64,000 nt of DNA from Parvibaculum sp. (GCA_030649335.1 JAUSLL010000036.1:1-64000); one strand, 5' to 3'. Positions 9,771 through 20,001 are shown, counted from the first letter of the stretch. Numbers and translations are program-made. The notes: generated by a model from the sequence alone, not told the origin.

Positions 9771-10769
9771 ATGCCGAACGCTGAAATGCAGACAAAAATA
9801 GAAAATCAGGTCGAAAATGTCGCCATGATCGCCCCGACTGCATCCGCGATCGAAGATTTGACCCAGCGCGCGAAAGCCGGTGATGCAGATGCCGCCACCG
9901 GCGTCGTCGCCGCCATCATGCGTGTAGCGGCGGTTGATCCCGGTGCTTCCATGGCAGTTCTCGACGCCATCACGCGCGGCTGGCTCGGCGACGAGGCCAA
10001 GTCCATCGAAACACCACCTGCGCAATTGGCCATGCTGAAAAACCTCGCTGAGCCCGGCAAGCTTGATGGCCATTTCTGGATACCCTTCTGGGACTTCATC
10101 AACACACCCCATTCCGAAGAACGCGGCGGCGATGAAGTCACCGCTATGGTCGCGGCCCTCGGTGGCAATCTGCACGAAAATTTCTCTGATCGGGCGGAAG
10201 CGGCCGCCCTCGCACATCCCGGCACGGCCAACGCGGCAACCCGGTCCGCGCCTCCCAAACTGACACTTGAGACCCTCGGCGCATTACCCGTAGGCTCGCT
10301 TGGCCACGCCTTCTATCGCCTGATTACCGACAATAATTTCAACCTCGAAGTCCTCGACCGCGAAGCCGCTGGTCTGCAGGACATGCCGCCTGCACAGCGC
10401 TATCTGAATCTCCGCATTTTGCAGATGCATGATGTGTGGCACCTCGTCGGCGGCTTTCGCACAACCGTTCTGCAGGAAGTCGCCATTTCTTCCTTCTCGC
10501 TTGCCCAGTTCGATCACACCTACTCAGCCATGCTCATCGGAACAGCCTCAGTCGCGTCGCTGTTCAACTCCATGGAGGGTTTTGGCCTCTCGATGCAGAT
10601 CATTACTGAAGGCTGGCTGCATGGCCGCACGACACCGTCCTTCATGGCAATCGAGTGGGAAAACGAGTGGCATCTGCCGATCTCGGAGATCCGCGCACGT
10701 CACGGCATCAAACCCTTCGCAAGCATTTTCCCCGCCGACCTGATCGAACAAATGCGCGCCGCAGCCTAA
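9771..10769 (+). CDS. COQ4-family protein (ubiquinone biosynthesis)
   Basis: A 332-residue protein with the Coq4 zinc motif HDxxH-x11-E: His220, Asp221, His224 and Glu236. Coq4 proteins bind a quinone-precursor lipid and support ubiquinone synthesis; recent work on the family assigns C1 oxidative decarboxylation of the ring to eukaryotic Coq4. The C-terminal half (170-320) is the family domain. The first 160 residues are helical with charged low-complexity stretches and are longer than in yeast Coq4. The ATG at 9771 has a CCGGAG site 8 nt upstream. The gene is a single transcription unit between the gltD terminator and its own terminator, and the upstream 34-bp dyad suggests regulated expression. 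Confidence 0.8.
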   Translation: MPNAEMQTKIENQVENVAMIAPTASAIEDLTQRAKAGDADAATGVVAAIMRVAAVDPGASMAVLDAITRGWLGDEAKSIETPPAQLAMLKNLAEPGKLDGHFWIPFWDFINTPHSEERGGDEVTAMVAALGGNLHENFSDRAEAAALAHPGTANAATRSAPPKLTLETLGALPVGSLGHAFYRLITDNNFNLEVLDREAAGLQDMPPAQRYLNLRILQMHDVWHLVGGFRTTVLQEVAISSFSLAQFDHTYSAMLIGTASVASLFNSMEGFGLSMQIITEGWLHGRTTPSFMAIEWENEWHLPISEIRARHGIKPFASIFPADLIEQMRAAA

Positions 10770-10806
10770 ACGCTCAAAATGGTGCCGCATCTGCCGACAA
10801 ACCATG

Positions 10807-10845
10807 ACAACAGGAAGCTCTCCTCGGAGACTTCCTGTTGTTGTT
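10807..10845 (+). terminator. Terminator of the COQ4-family gene
   Basis: An 11-bp stem (10807-10817 with 10831-10841), with further inner pairing of 10819-10823 to 10826-10830, is followed by a T-rich TTGTTGTTT stretch. It starts 38 nt after the stop codon. Confidence 0.75.
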
Positions 10846-10973
10846 TCAGCCTGATGGTTTTTTGAATCCACTTCATTCTTCTTCATTAATAAATCTCTGC
10901 CTGCGAACATTGCTGGACATATCGCATCTGGTTGGCTTCACTTGGTGTCAACGGGTGCCAGAAGGAATTGTTC

Positions 10974-13607
10974 ATGCTGACGCTTCTGCGGGCGGGGATC
11001 GGGGCAAGGGTCATTGCATTTCTCCTCGTCTGCCTCTTACTTGGTTCGATTGTCGGTGTATGGGCGTTGAGCCGGTACAGCAGGGTTGCCGATGAGGTAA
11101 CCCACGACATTGCTCTACGCACCGCCGACCTTGCAGAAGCCCTCAAGACTCAATTTATACGCAACGCCTATATGACCTTGCGCGCTATGGCGGGCTTCCA
11201 ACGCGTGGAAGGAAAAAACGCCAGCGATTGCAATGATGTCGCCTATTTCTTCCTGACGAACACCAATGGATACGGCAACATCGGCTCGATCCTGCCGAAC
11301 GGTGTTGCCTACTGTGCCGCCCTGCCCTCAGCGAACAAATTCGATGCCCGGGGTCTTGATTGGTTCGAGACGGCGCTCACCAAAGGCGACTTCACCATGG
11401 GTGGCTATCTCCTGAGCAAGGTCACCAATGGCGGCGTCATCATTTTCGCTCTGCCGATTCGTGACGAGGACGGTCTTATTTCTCAGGTCCTCACCCTGAC
11501 AGCCGACGTCAATTATATTTCGAAGATCCTGGATTTTCCTTATCTGCCTGAAGAAACCTCGCTGACTGTGATCGACCAGTTCGGCAATGCACTGGTGACA
11601 AGTCCGGGTTCCGGCATCGAACAGGGCGACAATATTGCACGATGGGAGGTGGCGAAACGGGCGATGACAGCCGACGCTCCCTTCGTGATGGAATGGAAAG
11701 GACCCGACGGCACAACGCGGCTTTTTGCCAGCACCTCCTCCCGCGTCAGCGACACGGCTGTTCCCGGCGCCAACGGCGCGGACATTCGCGCGTTCTCCAT
11801 CATTGTAGGCATCCCCGCTCAACGCATTACAGCAACCATCATGGGGCCGGTGCAAACCGCCGGCATCGCGGTCAGCATCGTCTTTGCCATCATCCTCATC
11901 GGCATCTACTTTTTCATCCGCAACACGCTGGTAGAGCCGGTGAAAGAAATTCAGCTCGCCGCCGAGCGTCTGACTTTTGGCGATCTCACCGCCCGTGTCG
12001 CCCGCAAATCCCGCGCCGGAGAAATCCGCACACTTGCCAACGCGTTCAACATAATGGCCTCAACACTTGCACGGCGCGAAGATGACATCCGCACCAGCAA
12101 CGCAAGACTCCAGCGCATCTTCGAGACAGAGCCCGCGAGTGTGATGCTGCTGGATCAAGACTTGCGCATCGTCGAAATCAACAAAGTCGGCCTCGAAATC
12201 ATGGGTGCCGACAACATCGAACAGGTGCGCGGTAAAGTTATCCGCACGACCGTCATCGAAGAAGACCGTGAGCGTATGCGCATGCATCTTCACAATGTCA
12301 GAATGGGCAGCACCGATCTCGTAACAATCCAGATCATCGACCTGAAGGGACGCAAGCGTTGGGTCGAGATGCAAAGCGCCAATATCCAGCTCGACGACAA
12401 TTCAGCTGCTGCTTTCATTTCCATCGCCCGCGACAAAACCGAGGAGGTCGCCACCTCCGCCCAGCTCGTTCAAGCTCAAAAAATGGAATCCATCGGCCGT
12501 CTTACCGGCGGTATCGCGCATGATTTCAACAATCTGCTCACCATCATCATGGGCAATGCCGAAATTTTACGCGAGGAACTGGGCGACCGTCCGAAGCTCG
12601 AGAAACTTGCAACCATGATCGAAACCGCCGCGCAGCGCGGTGCCGAACTCACCCACGGAATGCTGGCCTTTGCGCGCCGTCAGGTGCTGCGCCCCACAGA
12701 ACTTGACACAAATGTGCTGCTCGGACGTATGGTCGATATGATCAAGCGCTTGCTGGGTGAAGACATCCGCATCCAGATCGACGCGGGTGAAAACCTCTGG
12801 CGTGTGGCCGCCGACCCCGCGCAAATGGAGTCAGCCATTCTCAATCTGTCGATCAACGCACGCGACGCCATGCCCAAAGGCGGCAAACTCACCATCGAAA
12901 CACAGAACGTCCATCTCGACGAAGACTATGCTTCGCGCAACCCCGAAGCTGTCGCTGGTGACTACGTCCTGATCGCGGTCTCAGACTCCGGCACCGGTAT
13001 GAGTCAGGATGTTCTGACTCATGTCTTTGATCCTTTCTTCACAACCAAAGAAGTGGGCAAGGGATCCGGCCTCGGCCTCAGCATGGTCTAGGGTTTTGTC
13101 AAACACTCGTACGGCCACATCAAGATTTCCAGCGAACTTTCGCACGGCACGACCATCAGAATCTATCTGCCGAAAATTGCAGAAAGTATTCCCGAGGAAG
13201 ACGTCACACCGGAAATATCGCTGGAAGAAGCCCGCGGCACCGAAACGATCCTTGTCACAGAAGACGAGGATTCCGTGCGCACCTATGTCACCGAGCAATT
13301 GCGCAGCCTCGGCTACACAGTGCTTGAATCATCAAACGCAGGCGATACTCTCATGCTGCTCGATCAACACAGAGACGTGGCGCTGTTGTTCACCGATGTT
13401 GTCTTGCCCGGCGGCATGAACGGTCGCCAACTCGCCGATCAGGCGTTGGCGCTCTACCCCGGTCTCAAAGTGCTCTACACGACCGGTTACACCGAGAATG
13501 CCGTGGTCCACCATGGCAAGCTCGACGCCGGTGTCGAACTCCTGAGCAAGCCCTATCGTCGCGCCGACCTCGCACGCCACGTCCGCAAAGTGCTCGACAA
13601 ACCGTGA
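10974..13607 (+). pseudogene. Hybrid sensor histidine kinase interrupted by an in-frame TAG
   Basis: Read through, this is an 877-codon hybrid kinase: TM helix (about 10-32), periplasmic Cache-like sensor, second TM near 300-320, HAMP, PAS (about 390-490), HisKA with His516 in GIAHDFNN, HATPase with N box (SINARDAMPKGG), G1 (SDSGTGM), F box (FDPFFTTK) and G2 (GLGLSMV), then a receiver with phospho-acceptor Asp in FTDVVLPGG and Lys in SKPYR. Codon 706 (13089-13091) is TAG where relatives have tyrosine (LSMVYGFV). The same frame continues cleanly to 13607. The truncated 705-residue product keeps the catalytic boxes but loses the last HATPase strands and the receiver. The start is the ATG with a GAAGGAA site. 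It could be a recent nonsense mutation, a sequencing error or readthrough. Confidence 0.88.
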
Positions 13608-13611
13608 AAGC

Positions 13612-14007
13612 TCAACCGGCGGGCGATGGAGTGTCCAGCGGGCCCTGCAATGTCTGTGCGTTGCGGGCTTGCTCCAGACTTACATGCAGTTCGCTCCATT
13701 GCAGATCATGCAGGCGCAATACCGTGTTACGGATCACAGCAACCGGCTGATCGAGCTTGTTGCGCTCCATCTGCTCGTTCCATGTCGCCGTCACGGCGAC
13801 AATCGTGTCCTGCACCGGCCCGACACCGAAGCCGTTGACGACATTGACGAGTTGCGCCGAATTGAACACCGCCAGAATGGCGAGCGAGATCCACATGACA
13901 CGCACAAATTGCCCGACGCGCGCCTGCGTCTCGCCCTCGATTTTCCATGCGGCATATTCCACGTCATCACCCGCGTCATCGTTCGTTATGTCTATGAGGT
14001 CGAGCAT
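13612..14007 (-). CDS. Small single-pass membrane protein linked to the MBOAT gene
   Basis: A 131-residue protein of unrecognised family. An acidic cytoplasmic N-terminus (residues 1-30) is followed by one hydrophobic segment (about 34-55, VRVMWISLAILAVFNSAQLV) and a C-terminal soluble part of about 70 residues, probably periplasmic. The ATG at 14007 has a GAGGA site and begins 8 nt after the MBOAT stop, so the two are almost surely co-transcribed. The context suggests an accessory subunit of the acyltransferase, as inference only. Its stop lies 4 nt from the end of the convergent kinase pseudogene. Confidence 0.7.
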   Translation of the reverse strand: MLDLIDITNDDAGDDVEYAAWKIEGETQARVGQFVRVMWISLAILAVFNSAQLVNVVNGFGVGPVQDTIVAVTATWNEQMERNKLDQPVAVIRNTVLRLHDLQWSELHVSLEQARNAQTLQGPLDTPSPAG

Positions 14008-14015
14008 GATGGTCC

Positions 14016-15467
14016 TCAGAACTGGAAATAGATGAACGGGGCGACGCCTTCAGGCGCGACCGACCAGATGACAAATATGCCAAAGCCGAATAGCAGACCC
14101 ATGACAGGCGATGGCAGATGGCGCAGGCTCAGCGCGAGTTCGCGACCAAGATGGCGTGGCGTGAACTGGAAGAGCATGCCGATGGCAATGATGCCGACAA
14201 CGAAAGGCGTCACGTAACTATTGGCCGCGCTCCAATGTCCCAGACCCGCAAGGTAATCAGCGGCGGTCGAAAAACTATCAGCACGGAAGAATATCCACGC
14301 AAAACACACCAGATGAAATGTCCAGATAACGCCGACAACATGCTGTGCGCCATTGCCAAGCCGCGCGAAGAGCCCCGGCGCATCTGCATGCGAAGGCACG
14401 AATTCATCAAACTTGCGTCCCGCCCAGCGTTCGAGCCCCAGCATCGCCCCGTGAAACGATCCCCAGAAAATAAAATTCCAGGCCGCGCCATGCCAAAGCC
14501 CGCCGAGAAACATGGTCAGAAACAGATTGCGATAGCGCGCGCCCTCGCCGTTCCGGTTGCCACCAAGCGGAATGTAGAGATAGTCCCGCAACCATGTCGA
14601 AAGCGAGATATGCCAGCGCCGCCAGAAATCCTGCAGGCTCGCCGCGCGATAAGGCTGATCGAAATTGGCAAGGAAGCGATAGCCGAGCAGAGCCGCGACG
14701 CCGATGGCAATATCGCTGTAGCCCGAGAAGTCGCAATAAATCTGAATCGCATAAGCATAAACGCCGACCAGCAGATCAAGCGCGCCGACCGCGGATGGGT
14801 CAAAGAACACCGGATCGACAATTTCTGTCGCCAGATAATTGGCGATCACCATTTTCTTGGTAAGGCCGGTCAGTATCAGAACCACCCCGACCGCAACATG
14901 ATTGCGCGTGAGACGCACCGGCGCATGAAGCTGCGGCATGAAATCCGCCGCGCGCACGATGGGACCTGCCACCAATTGCGGAAAGAATGATTTGAACAGC
15001 ATCACATTAAGCAGCGATTTCTCCGCCTTGATCTGGCCGCGATAGACATCGACGACATAAGAAATGCCTTGAAATGTGAAGAACGAAATGCCGATGGGCA
15101 GGATCACTTCCATGAACGGCAGATCGCGCTCAAGCCCCAGCGTGTTCAGCAACCCATCGAGCGAGGTGAGGAAGAAGTCGAAATATTTGAAGAACGCCAG
15201 CACTGCGAGATCGACAAAAACCGTCGCCCCGACAATCAGCTTGCGCGCGCCCGCGCCGGCCGTGCGCCCGAGCGCGCGCCCTGCCAGATAATTGACGAGG
15301 GTCGTGCCGAACAGCAAAAAGGTAAAACGCCAGTCCCACCAGCCGTAGAAAAAATAGCTGGCCGCGACAAGGAACCATTTGCGCGGCACCGGCGTCCAGC
15401 GCATGGACCAGCTGACCGTAAACACGATCAGGAAGAATATTCCGAACGTCAGAGTCGGAAAAAGCAT
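14016..15467 (-). CDS. MBOAT family O-acyltransferase (AlgI/PatA-like)
   Basis: A 483-residue polytopic inner-membrane protein with about ten or more hydrophobic segments. It shows the AlgI-type N-terminus (LFPTLTFGIFF), the RAADFMPQL region, the SGYSDIAIG segment and the invariant histidine His326 in GGLWHGAAWNF. AlgI/PatA proteins pass acetyl groups from the cytoplasm to the periplasm for O-acetylation of alginate, other polysaccharides or peptidoglycan, working with SGNH-fold partners. Two SGNH genes lie on the same strand upstream (18.7-21.1 kb), separated from it by an autotransporter gene. The acceptor polymer cannot be read directly. Confidence 0.92.
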   Translation of the reverse strand: MLFPTLTFGIFFLIVFTVSWSMRWTPVPRKWFLVAASYFFYGWWDWRFTFLLFGTTLVNYLAGRALGRTAGAGARKLIVGATVFVDLAVLAFFKYFDFFLTSLDGLLNTLGLERDLPFMEVILPIGISFFTFQGISYVVDVYRGQIKAEKSLLNVMLFKSFFPQLVAGPIVRAADFMPQLHAPVRLTRNHVAVGVVLILTGLTKKMVIANYLATEIVDPVFFDPSAVGALDLLVGVYAYAIQIYCDFSGYSDIAIGVAALLGYRFLANFDQPYRAASLQDFWRRWHISLSTWLRDYLYIPLGGNRNGEGARYRNLFLTMFLGGLWHGAAWNFIFWGSFHGAMLGLERWAGRKFDEFVPSHADAPGLFARLGNGAQHVVGVIWTFHLVCFAWIFFRADSFSTAADYLAGLGHWSAANSYVTPFVVGIIAIGMLFQFTPRHLGRELALSLRHLPSPVMGLLFGFGIFVIWSVAPEGVAPFIYFQF

Positions 15468-15588
15468 ACGCCACTAGGCCCCGTTACACGCGTGAGCGAC
15501 CGCAAGATGCACCACCATCAAGGGCAGCACATAGCCTTACGTTCTCACCGTCCGGGGGGCATGACGGCTTGTCTCAATATCGGACAAA

Positions 15589-15651
15589 GCCCGAAAAACC
15601 TCAATCATCGCTTGCACTTATAGTTAATTGCAAAACGGGGGTTTTTCGGGC
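15589..15651. terminator. Inverted repeat between the autotransporter and MBOAT genes
   Basis: GCCCGAAAAACC (15589-15600) is repeated as its exact reverse complement at 15640-15651, with TTGCA/TGCAA pairing inside the 39-nt spacer. On the minus strand the distal arm is followed by only three T residues. A terminator of the autotransporter transcript is the likely role, but the weak T tract leaves this open. Confidence 0.45.
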
Positions 15652-15670
15652 GTTTAGCAGGTCCGACGGA

Positions 15671-18544
15671 TCAGAACATCAGCGACGCTGTTGCGACGCC
15701 CTGATGTGAGGTGAATTTGCTGCCGAGCTGACCGGTATATTCGACCGTGAGGCGCGAATAACCACCGACAAACGAGACACCCGCGCCTACGAACGGCGTG
15801 GATTTGTCGAGCTCTGCTCCTTTAAGATCAAAGGTCGCGCCGCTGGACACGAAATGACCGTTGATTTCCGGCTCGCTGTCCAACAACTCCTGCGAAAAAC
15901 CACCGCGCACATAAGGTACGAACTGCGGTTCTTTGCCGAAGATGCCGCTGACCCGCATCTGCGCATTGGCACGCAACGACGAGAAGGTCGAGCTGTCAAC
16001 GGCCAGATCAACGCCTGTGCCGCCGCCTGTTTCGCTATAGCCGTCCTGGCTGAGGAACATGTAGGAGGCGCCGACGGAGGGACGCACGACAATCGGACCG
16101 AAGACGCCGGAGAAACCGACCTGGGTCGTCACACCGGCTTGATAACCGGTCCATGAGGCGTCGGCCGTGCGCGCCACAGCACCCGCTGTCACAGTGCGTT
16201 TGCTGTCATAGCTGTTCCAGCCGAGCGAACCGATCGTGTCCCAGAACATGCTCTTGCGGTTGATCGAGTAATAGCCCTGCGCGACCGTCGACTGGACAAG
16301 ATTGTCGTCCATGGCAGTTCCGGCAGTATAGTTCATCGCTGCATAGGTGAGCGAAGCGCCCCAGACGTCGCCGTCCTTGTCACGGGCGTCATAGCCGCCG
16401 GCCAGCGCATACATCGTGCCGTCAAGACCCTGCGCACCGCTGGAAGCGGCATCAGATTTTTCCTGCGACACGGCTTCCTGCAACCAGAAACCGGCACGGC
16501 GATAGCGTTCATAATATTTGCCGCCGCCGTCGCCCGCGCCTTGCGCCGCTGTGCGCATCATATCCATGCGATCGCTAACCATGCCGGACGCGAGGTCCTG
16601 CACGCGGATGGACTGACGTTCGCGCGCGCTGCTGAGATCAGGCAGCATCTGGTCATAAAGAGCGACCACACCGGCAACAGTACCGATATTGCCGACCGCC
16701 GCACCGAAGGGCTGATCGCTTTCAAACGCTACAACAGCGGCATTGTAGACCGCCGTCGCATTGGTGCTCAGACCGAGCTCGGCAGCTGTCTTGCGTGACA
16801 GGCTGATTTCGAGGTCTGCACCACCATTGGCCGTGGCGAGCGCAGCGTTATAGCCAGCGCCGATACCGCCGATGATGAGGCCCGAGGGGTCGCCCGGTGT
16901 GTCAAAGGTCAGCGACGATGTTGTCGTCACCAGTGTCAGGGTCGGCGTTGCCGAACCGAGGTAATTGGTCAACGTCACATTGACCGTCGCGCCGTCTTCG
17001 AGCGTCGCATTGTCAGCCGCGATGACACCCGGCACAGCCACCGTCAGAGGGTCATAGGTGATAGAGAAGGTTGAACCGCTGTGGAAGGTCACATCGGACA
17101 CATTAAAATCGTCCGCCGTACCGATAAACTTCGTGCCTGTAGCAAAATCCGCATTAAGCACACCGCCGCCCGCGAGTGTCGAACTACCGTTCAGAGTAGC
17201 CGTGCCTGTCAGAAACAGATCAGCAGTACCGCCGGTGGTCGTGAACTTCGTGGTGATGGTGCCCGCGGTTGAATTGAGCGTGTAAGTACCGCCGCCAAAC
17301 AGGATTTCACCGTTGATCGTGCCGCTGTTGTCGATGGTCGTCACACCGGCACCGGTGCTGAGGTCGATGGCAATTGCCCGGCCTGTCGCGGTGGCAGATG
17401 TCAGAATGGAACCGGCGTTGGTGATCTGCGCCAGCGTGCCCGACTGATCGCGGATCGCGGTCGCATTGGTACCGTCCGCAGCGGCGGAGGCAGAAATACT
17501 ACCCCCTGTATTATTGGTGATTGTCGGCAGAGTACCTAAGGCATCAACGTCGATACCGAATGCATCGCCGCCCACGGTGCCCGAGCTCGAGCCCTGGATG
17601 ACGCCCGAGTTAACAATATCTGTGATCGTACCATTGGCACCAACAAGGATGGCGGTCGAGACGCCGGATGTTGTGCTCGCGGTAACGAGCGACAAGATGC
17701 GCCCCGATGAGACGTTCAGAATACCTGTATGCGTACCATCGCCGAGCGTCGCCGTATCCCCGACAAAAATGCCGGTGGCTGAATCTTCGTTCGACGTGCC
17801 CTGAACGACGCCGGTATTTCTCATACCCAGAACGTTCACAGCATTACCGGCGCTGCCGATCATGCCGATGGCTGTCGCGGGCGTACCGTTCACATAGCCG
17901 ATTGAGAAGATGCTGCCCGTATTCACAATGCCGTAATCGAGGTCAGTATCGGTGCTGTCGACCACATCAATGGTAATGGCCGAACCGTTTTCCTGAATGA
18001 GCAGCGCATAAGGGTTTGTCGACGAGGCAATCGTCGAAACAGAACCACCGCTGCTGATGCCGTCGCCGAGGCTGCCCTGCACCAGCACGGCTGCATCCGC
18101 GCCGACACCGGGTGTCGTGATGGCACCTGCAGCATCGGTAAGCTGCGTCGTGCCTGTCCTGACATTACCGAGCACAAGGCCGCCCGTTGTGTCTGTTGTT
18201 ACGAGAATACCGTTCTGGCCAAGGTTATCGCCTTCGGTCGGTCCCGCACCGGCAATGATCGTGCCGAGGTTGCTGATCGATTCCGCCGCACTGTCCAGAG
18301 TAACGGCTGCCACGGCGCCGTCTGCCGCATCTAGCGTCACACTGCCTGAGGTTGTGAGGTTGATATCGCCCGCGCCGCCGCCGTCGCCCACACTTGTCGA
18401 GACCGGAACGGTCGAAGGCGCCGAAATTTCAAGATCGCCCGCGATTGCCGTTCCGACAGATGCCAGCAACACAGTGCTGAGCGCAGTCGAAACGAGTAGG
18501 CTGCGGCGCATAGCACGCCGTCCGTTGGCCGATGCAACAATCAC
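15671..18544 (-). CDS. Autotransporter (type Va) with passenger and outer-membrane beta-barrel
   Basis: A 957-residue secreted protein. A signal peptide (charged MRRSLL then hydrophobic stretch to TAIA, cleavage near residue 35) leads into a passenger of about 600 residues rich in Gly, Thr, Ser, Asn and short NSGTI-like and GTI repeats, as in parallel beta-helices. The last 270 residues alternate hydrophobic strands with turns, contain the GxxYSINRKSMFWDT-type barrel segments and end in the outer-membrane signature ...ASLMF with terminal Phe. The start is a GTG at 18544 with GGGGAGAG upstream. I see no protease or lipase motif in the passenger, so adhesion is the default guess. Confidence 0.88.
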   Translation of the reverse strand: MIVASANGRRAMRRSLLVSTALSTVLLASVGTAIAGDLEISAPSTVPVSTSVGDGGGAGDINLTTSGSVTLDAADGAVAAVTLDSAAESISNLGTIIAGAGPTEGDNLGQNGILVTTDTTGGLVLGNVRTGTTQLTDAAGAITTPGVGADAAVLVQGSLGDGISSGGSVSTIASSTNPYALLIQENGSAITIDVVDSTDTDLDYGIVNTGSIFSIGYVNGTPATAIGMIGSAGNAVNVLGMRNTGVVQGTSNEDSATGIFVGDTATLGDGTHTGILNVSSGRILSLVTASTTSGVSTAILVGANGTITDIVNSGVIQGSSSGTVGGDAFGIDVDALGTLPTITNNTGGSISASAAADGTNATAIRDQSGTLAQITNAGSILTSATATGRAIAIDLSTGAGVTTIDNSGTINGEILFGGGTYTLNSTAGTITTKFTTTGGTADLFLTGTATLNGSSTLAGGGVLNADFATGTKFIGTADDFNVSDVTFHSGSTFSITYDPLTVAVPGVIAADNATLEDGATVNVTLTNYLGSATPTLTLVTTTSSLTFDTPGDPSGLIIGGIGAGYNAALATANGGADLEISLSRKTAAELGLSTNATAVYNAAVVAFESDQPFGAAVGNIGTVAGVVALYDQMLPDLSSARERQSIRVQDLASGMVSDRMDMMRTAAQGAGDGGGKYYERYRRAGFWLQEAVSQEKSDAASSGAQGLDGTMYALAGGYDARDKDGDVWGASLTYAAMNYTAGTAMDDNLVQSTVAQGYYSINRKSMFWDTIGSLGWNSYDSKRTVTAGAVARTADASWTGYQAGVTTQVGFSGVFGPIVVRPSVGASYMFLSQDGYSETGGGTGVDLAVDSSTFSSLRANAQMRVSGIFGKEPQFVPYVRGGFSQELLDSEPEINGHFVSSGATFDLKGAELDKSTPFVGAGVSFVGGYSRLTVEYTGQLGSKFTSHQGVATASLMF

Positions 18545-18563
18545 GTGGTCTCTCCCCGAAAAC

Positions 18564-18609
18564 TACCCACGGAATTGGCGGCCAATGCCGCCTTCCGCCC
18601 CAGTGGGTA
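18564..18609 (-). promoter_or_regulatory. Stem-loop just upstream of the autotransporter ribosome binding site
   Basis: TACCCAC (18564-18570) pairs with GTGGGTA (18603-18609) and encloses GGCGGC/GCCGCC (18577-18582 with 18587-18592, loop CAAT). On the minus strand it is followed by GTTTTC and then the ribosome binding site of the autotransporter. It could terminate the upstream SGNH transcript or be a structured 5' leader. Confidence 0.5.
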
Positions 18610-18687
18610 AATTATATTAGTCCTGCAGAGTCAAATATCAGGCCGCCCGCCTCGCATGGAAGAGGCAGCGCCATAGTCCGGCAAATA

Positions 18688-20001
18688 CTAACCTTTCGGG
18701 TTGCGGATGCAACTTAAAGCAGCGTCTGCGGCACGGCCCATCAGGTCATTCCACAACATAGTGCCTGCCCGCCGCGCGCCCTCGGGACGCAAATGCACAT
18801 GGTCGGGCCAGGCAAGCGGCGGATCGGCCTCCACCCATCGGGCAACGCCGCAGGCCCCGTCCATCGCGCGGCTCATGTCGGTGTAAAAAAGCCCGCCCTG
18901 CCGCGCTATGCCGCGCTGCACATCACGCAATATGCCGAGCTTGGGCGGCGTCGCCCGCCCCTTGCCGCAAAGCGCCCGATCAGCAGGCCTGGCGCGGCGC
19001 GCACCGTCAAAAGCCCCCAGCACACCAATTGAGGCTTGCGGCGCCAGACGCTGCAACCGCTCGACAAGCTGGCCGAAACGCCGACCGTAAGCCGCCGCGT
19101 CCGCATGATCGTTGAACCCTTCATTGGTGCCATAGCCGAGCAATACGAGGTCCGGCGCAAGCCTTACGATTTCAGCGTCCACGATCGCATCGTCCCAATG
19201 GCTCACCACATCAAGCGTCGCGCCCGATATGCCATAACTATCGTAACGAAAACCGGGCTTCGTGCCCGTCATGGTCCAGCCGAGAAGCCTGACCGGCCCG
19301 TTCCCCGCGACCCGCAAGCGAACTTCACGCACCCCCGCCGCCGGCACCCGCAGAAAAACAATGCCCGGCTTTTCAGATTTTGTCGGCAGGGTCAGCGGCG
19401 CGGCCTGTCCGAGTGTCAGCATCACAGCGCCCGTGTCCGGTCCGCCATAGACCTCGATCTCGACCGCGCCGATCTCATGCTCACTCGTGAGCGAGATTTC
19501 CGCACCCCCGTCCGTCGCCTCAATGCGAAAACCGCTCATGCCGAAGGGACCGGGCGCGCTGCCCGTCAGGCTCGACGCGACACGCCAGTTGCCGCTCATG
19601 CTGATCTGATAATTCTGCGGCGCGTAATAGGGATAAGGCACGCCCGGCGCGAGACCGCGTCCGCCGTCACCCAACATCGCCGCCCCGCGACGACGCACCT
19701 CCCCCGTCATATGATCCAGCGCTATATGACTGTCGCCGAGATGCAGCACAGTGACCGAACGATCCCGCGCGCCCGACTTGAGGTCGCCCAAAGCCTTATA
19801 AAATTTTTGCAAACCGTCCGGCGGCACCGGCGCAGGACACGGGGCCGCCGCGCAGGCCGGCACAGAGACCGACCAAAGCATCAGCGCCGCCCACAGGCCG
19901 GCACGCCTTAGGCCAGCGCGCCTCAAAGAGGGATGTTTAATGCGCCGCGCCTGTCCAGCGCCAGTCGTCGCTGCGGCCCGGACGACCTTCCGCCACATCA
20001 T
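18688..20001 (-). CDS. SGNH/GDSL hydrolase, Ape1-like (O-acetyl esterase type)
   Basis: A 437-residue exported protein. Basic residues then a hydrophobic run (about 25-53, ending ACAAA) form an export signal. The GDS block is HLGDSHIALD with Ser91, block III is GYGTNEGFND, and the catalytic Asp-His pair is in WPDHVHLRPEG. Between blocks I and III lies an inserted beta-rich domain (about 130-250), as in the peptidoglycan O-acetylesterase Ape1 with its inserted CBM35-like module; GDGGRGLAPG and YDSYGISGATLD also fit that family. The ATG at 20001 has a GAAGG site, so it overlaps the end of the DUF459 gene by 65 nt. Likely partner of the MBOAT protein in adding or removing acetyl groups. Confidence 0.78.
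   Translation of the reverse strand: MMWRKVVRAAATTGAGQARRIKHPSLRRAGLRRAGLWAALMLWSVSVPACAAAPCPAPVPPDGLQKFYKALGDLKSGARDRSVTVLHLGDSHIALDHMTGEVRRRGAAMLGDGGRGLAPGVPYPYYAPQNYQISMSGNWRVASSLTGSAPGPFGMSGFRIEATDGGAEISLTSEHEIGAVEIEVYGGPDTGAVMLTLGQAAPLTLPTKSEKPGIVFLRVPAAGVREVRLRVAGNGPVRLLGWTMTGTKPGFRYDSYGISGATLDVVSHWDDAIVDAEIVRLAPDLVLLGYGTNEGFNDHADAAAYGRRFGQLVERLQRLAPQASIGVLGAFDGARRARPADRALCGKGRATPPKLGILRDVQRGIARQGGLFYTDMSRAMDGACGVARWVEADPPLAWPDHVHLRPEGARRAGTMLWNDLMGRAADAALSCIRNPKG

Noticed and set aside
13089-13091. Pyrrolysine or other recoding of the TAG codon
   Set aside because: No pyl genes or recoding signals are visible, and the position is an ordinary tyrosine in relatives, so a point mutation or sequence error is simpler.
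14118-14990. 290-codon plus-strand frame opposite the MBOAT gene
   Set aside because: Highly basic, without a domain, and antisense to a conserved membrane enzyme.
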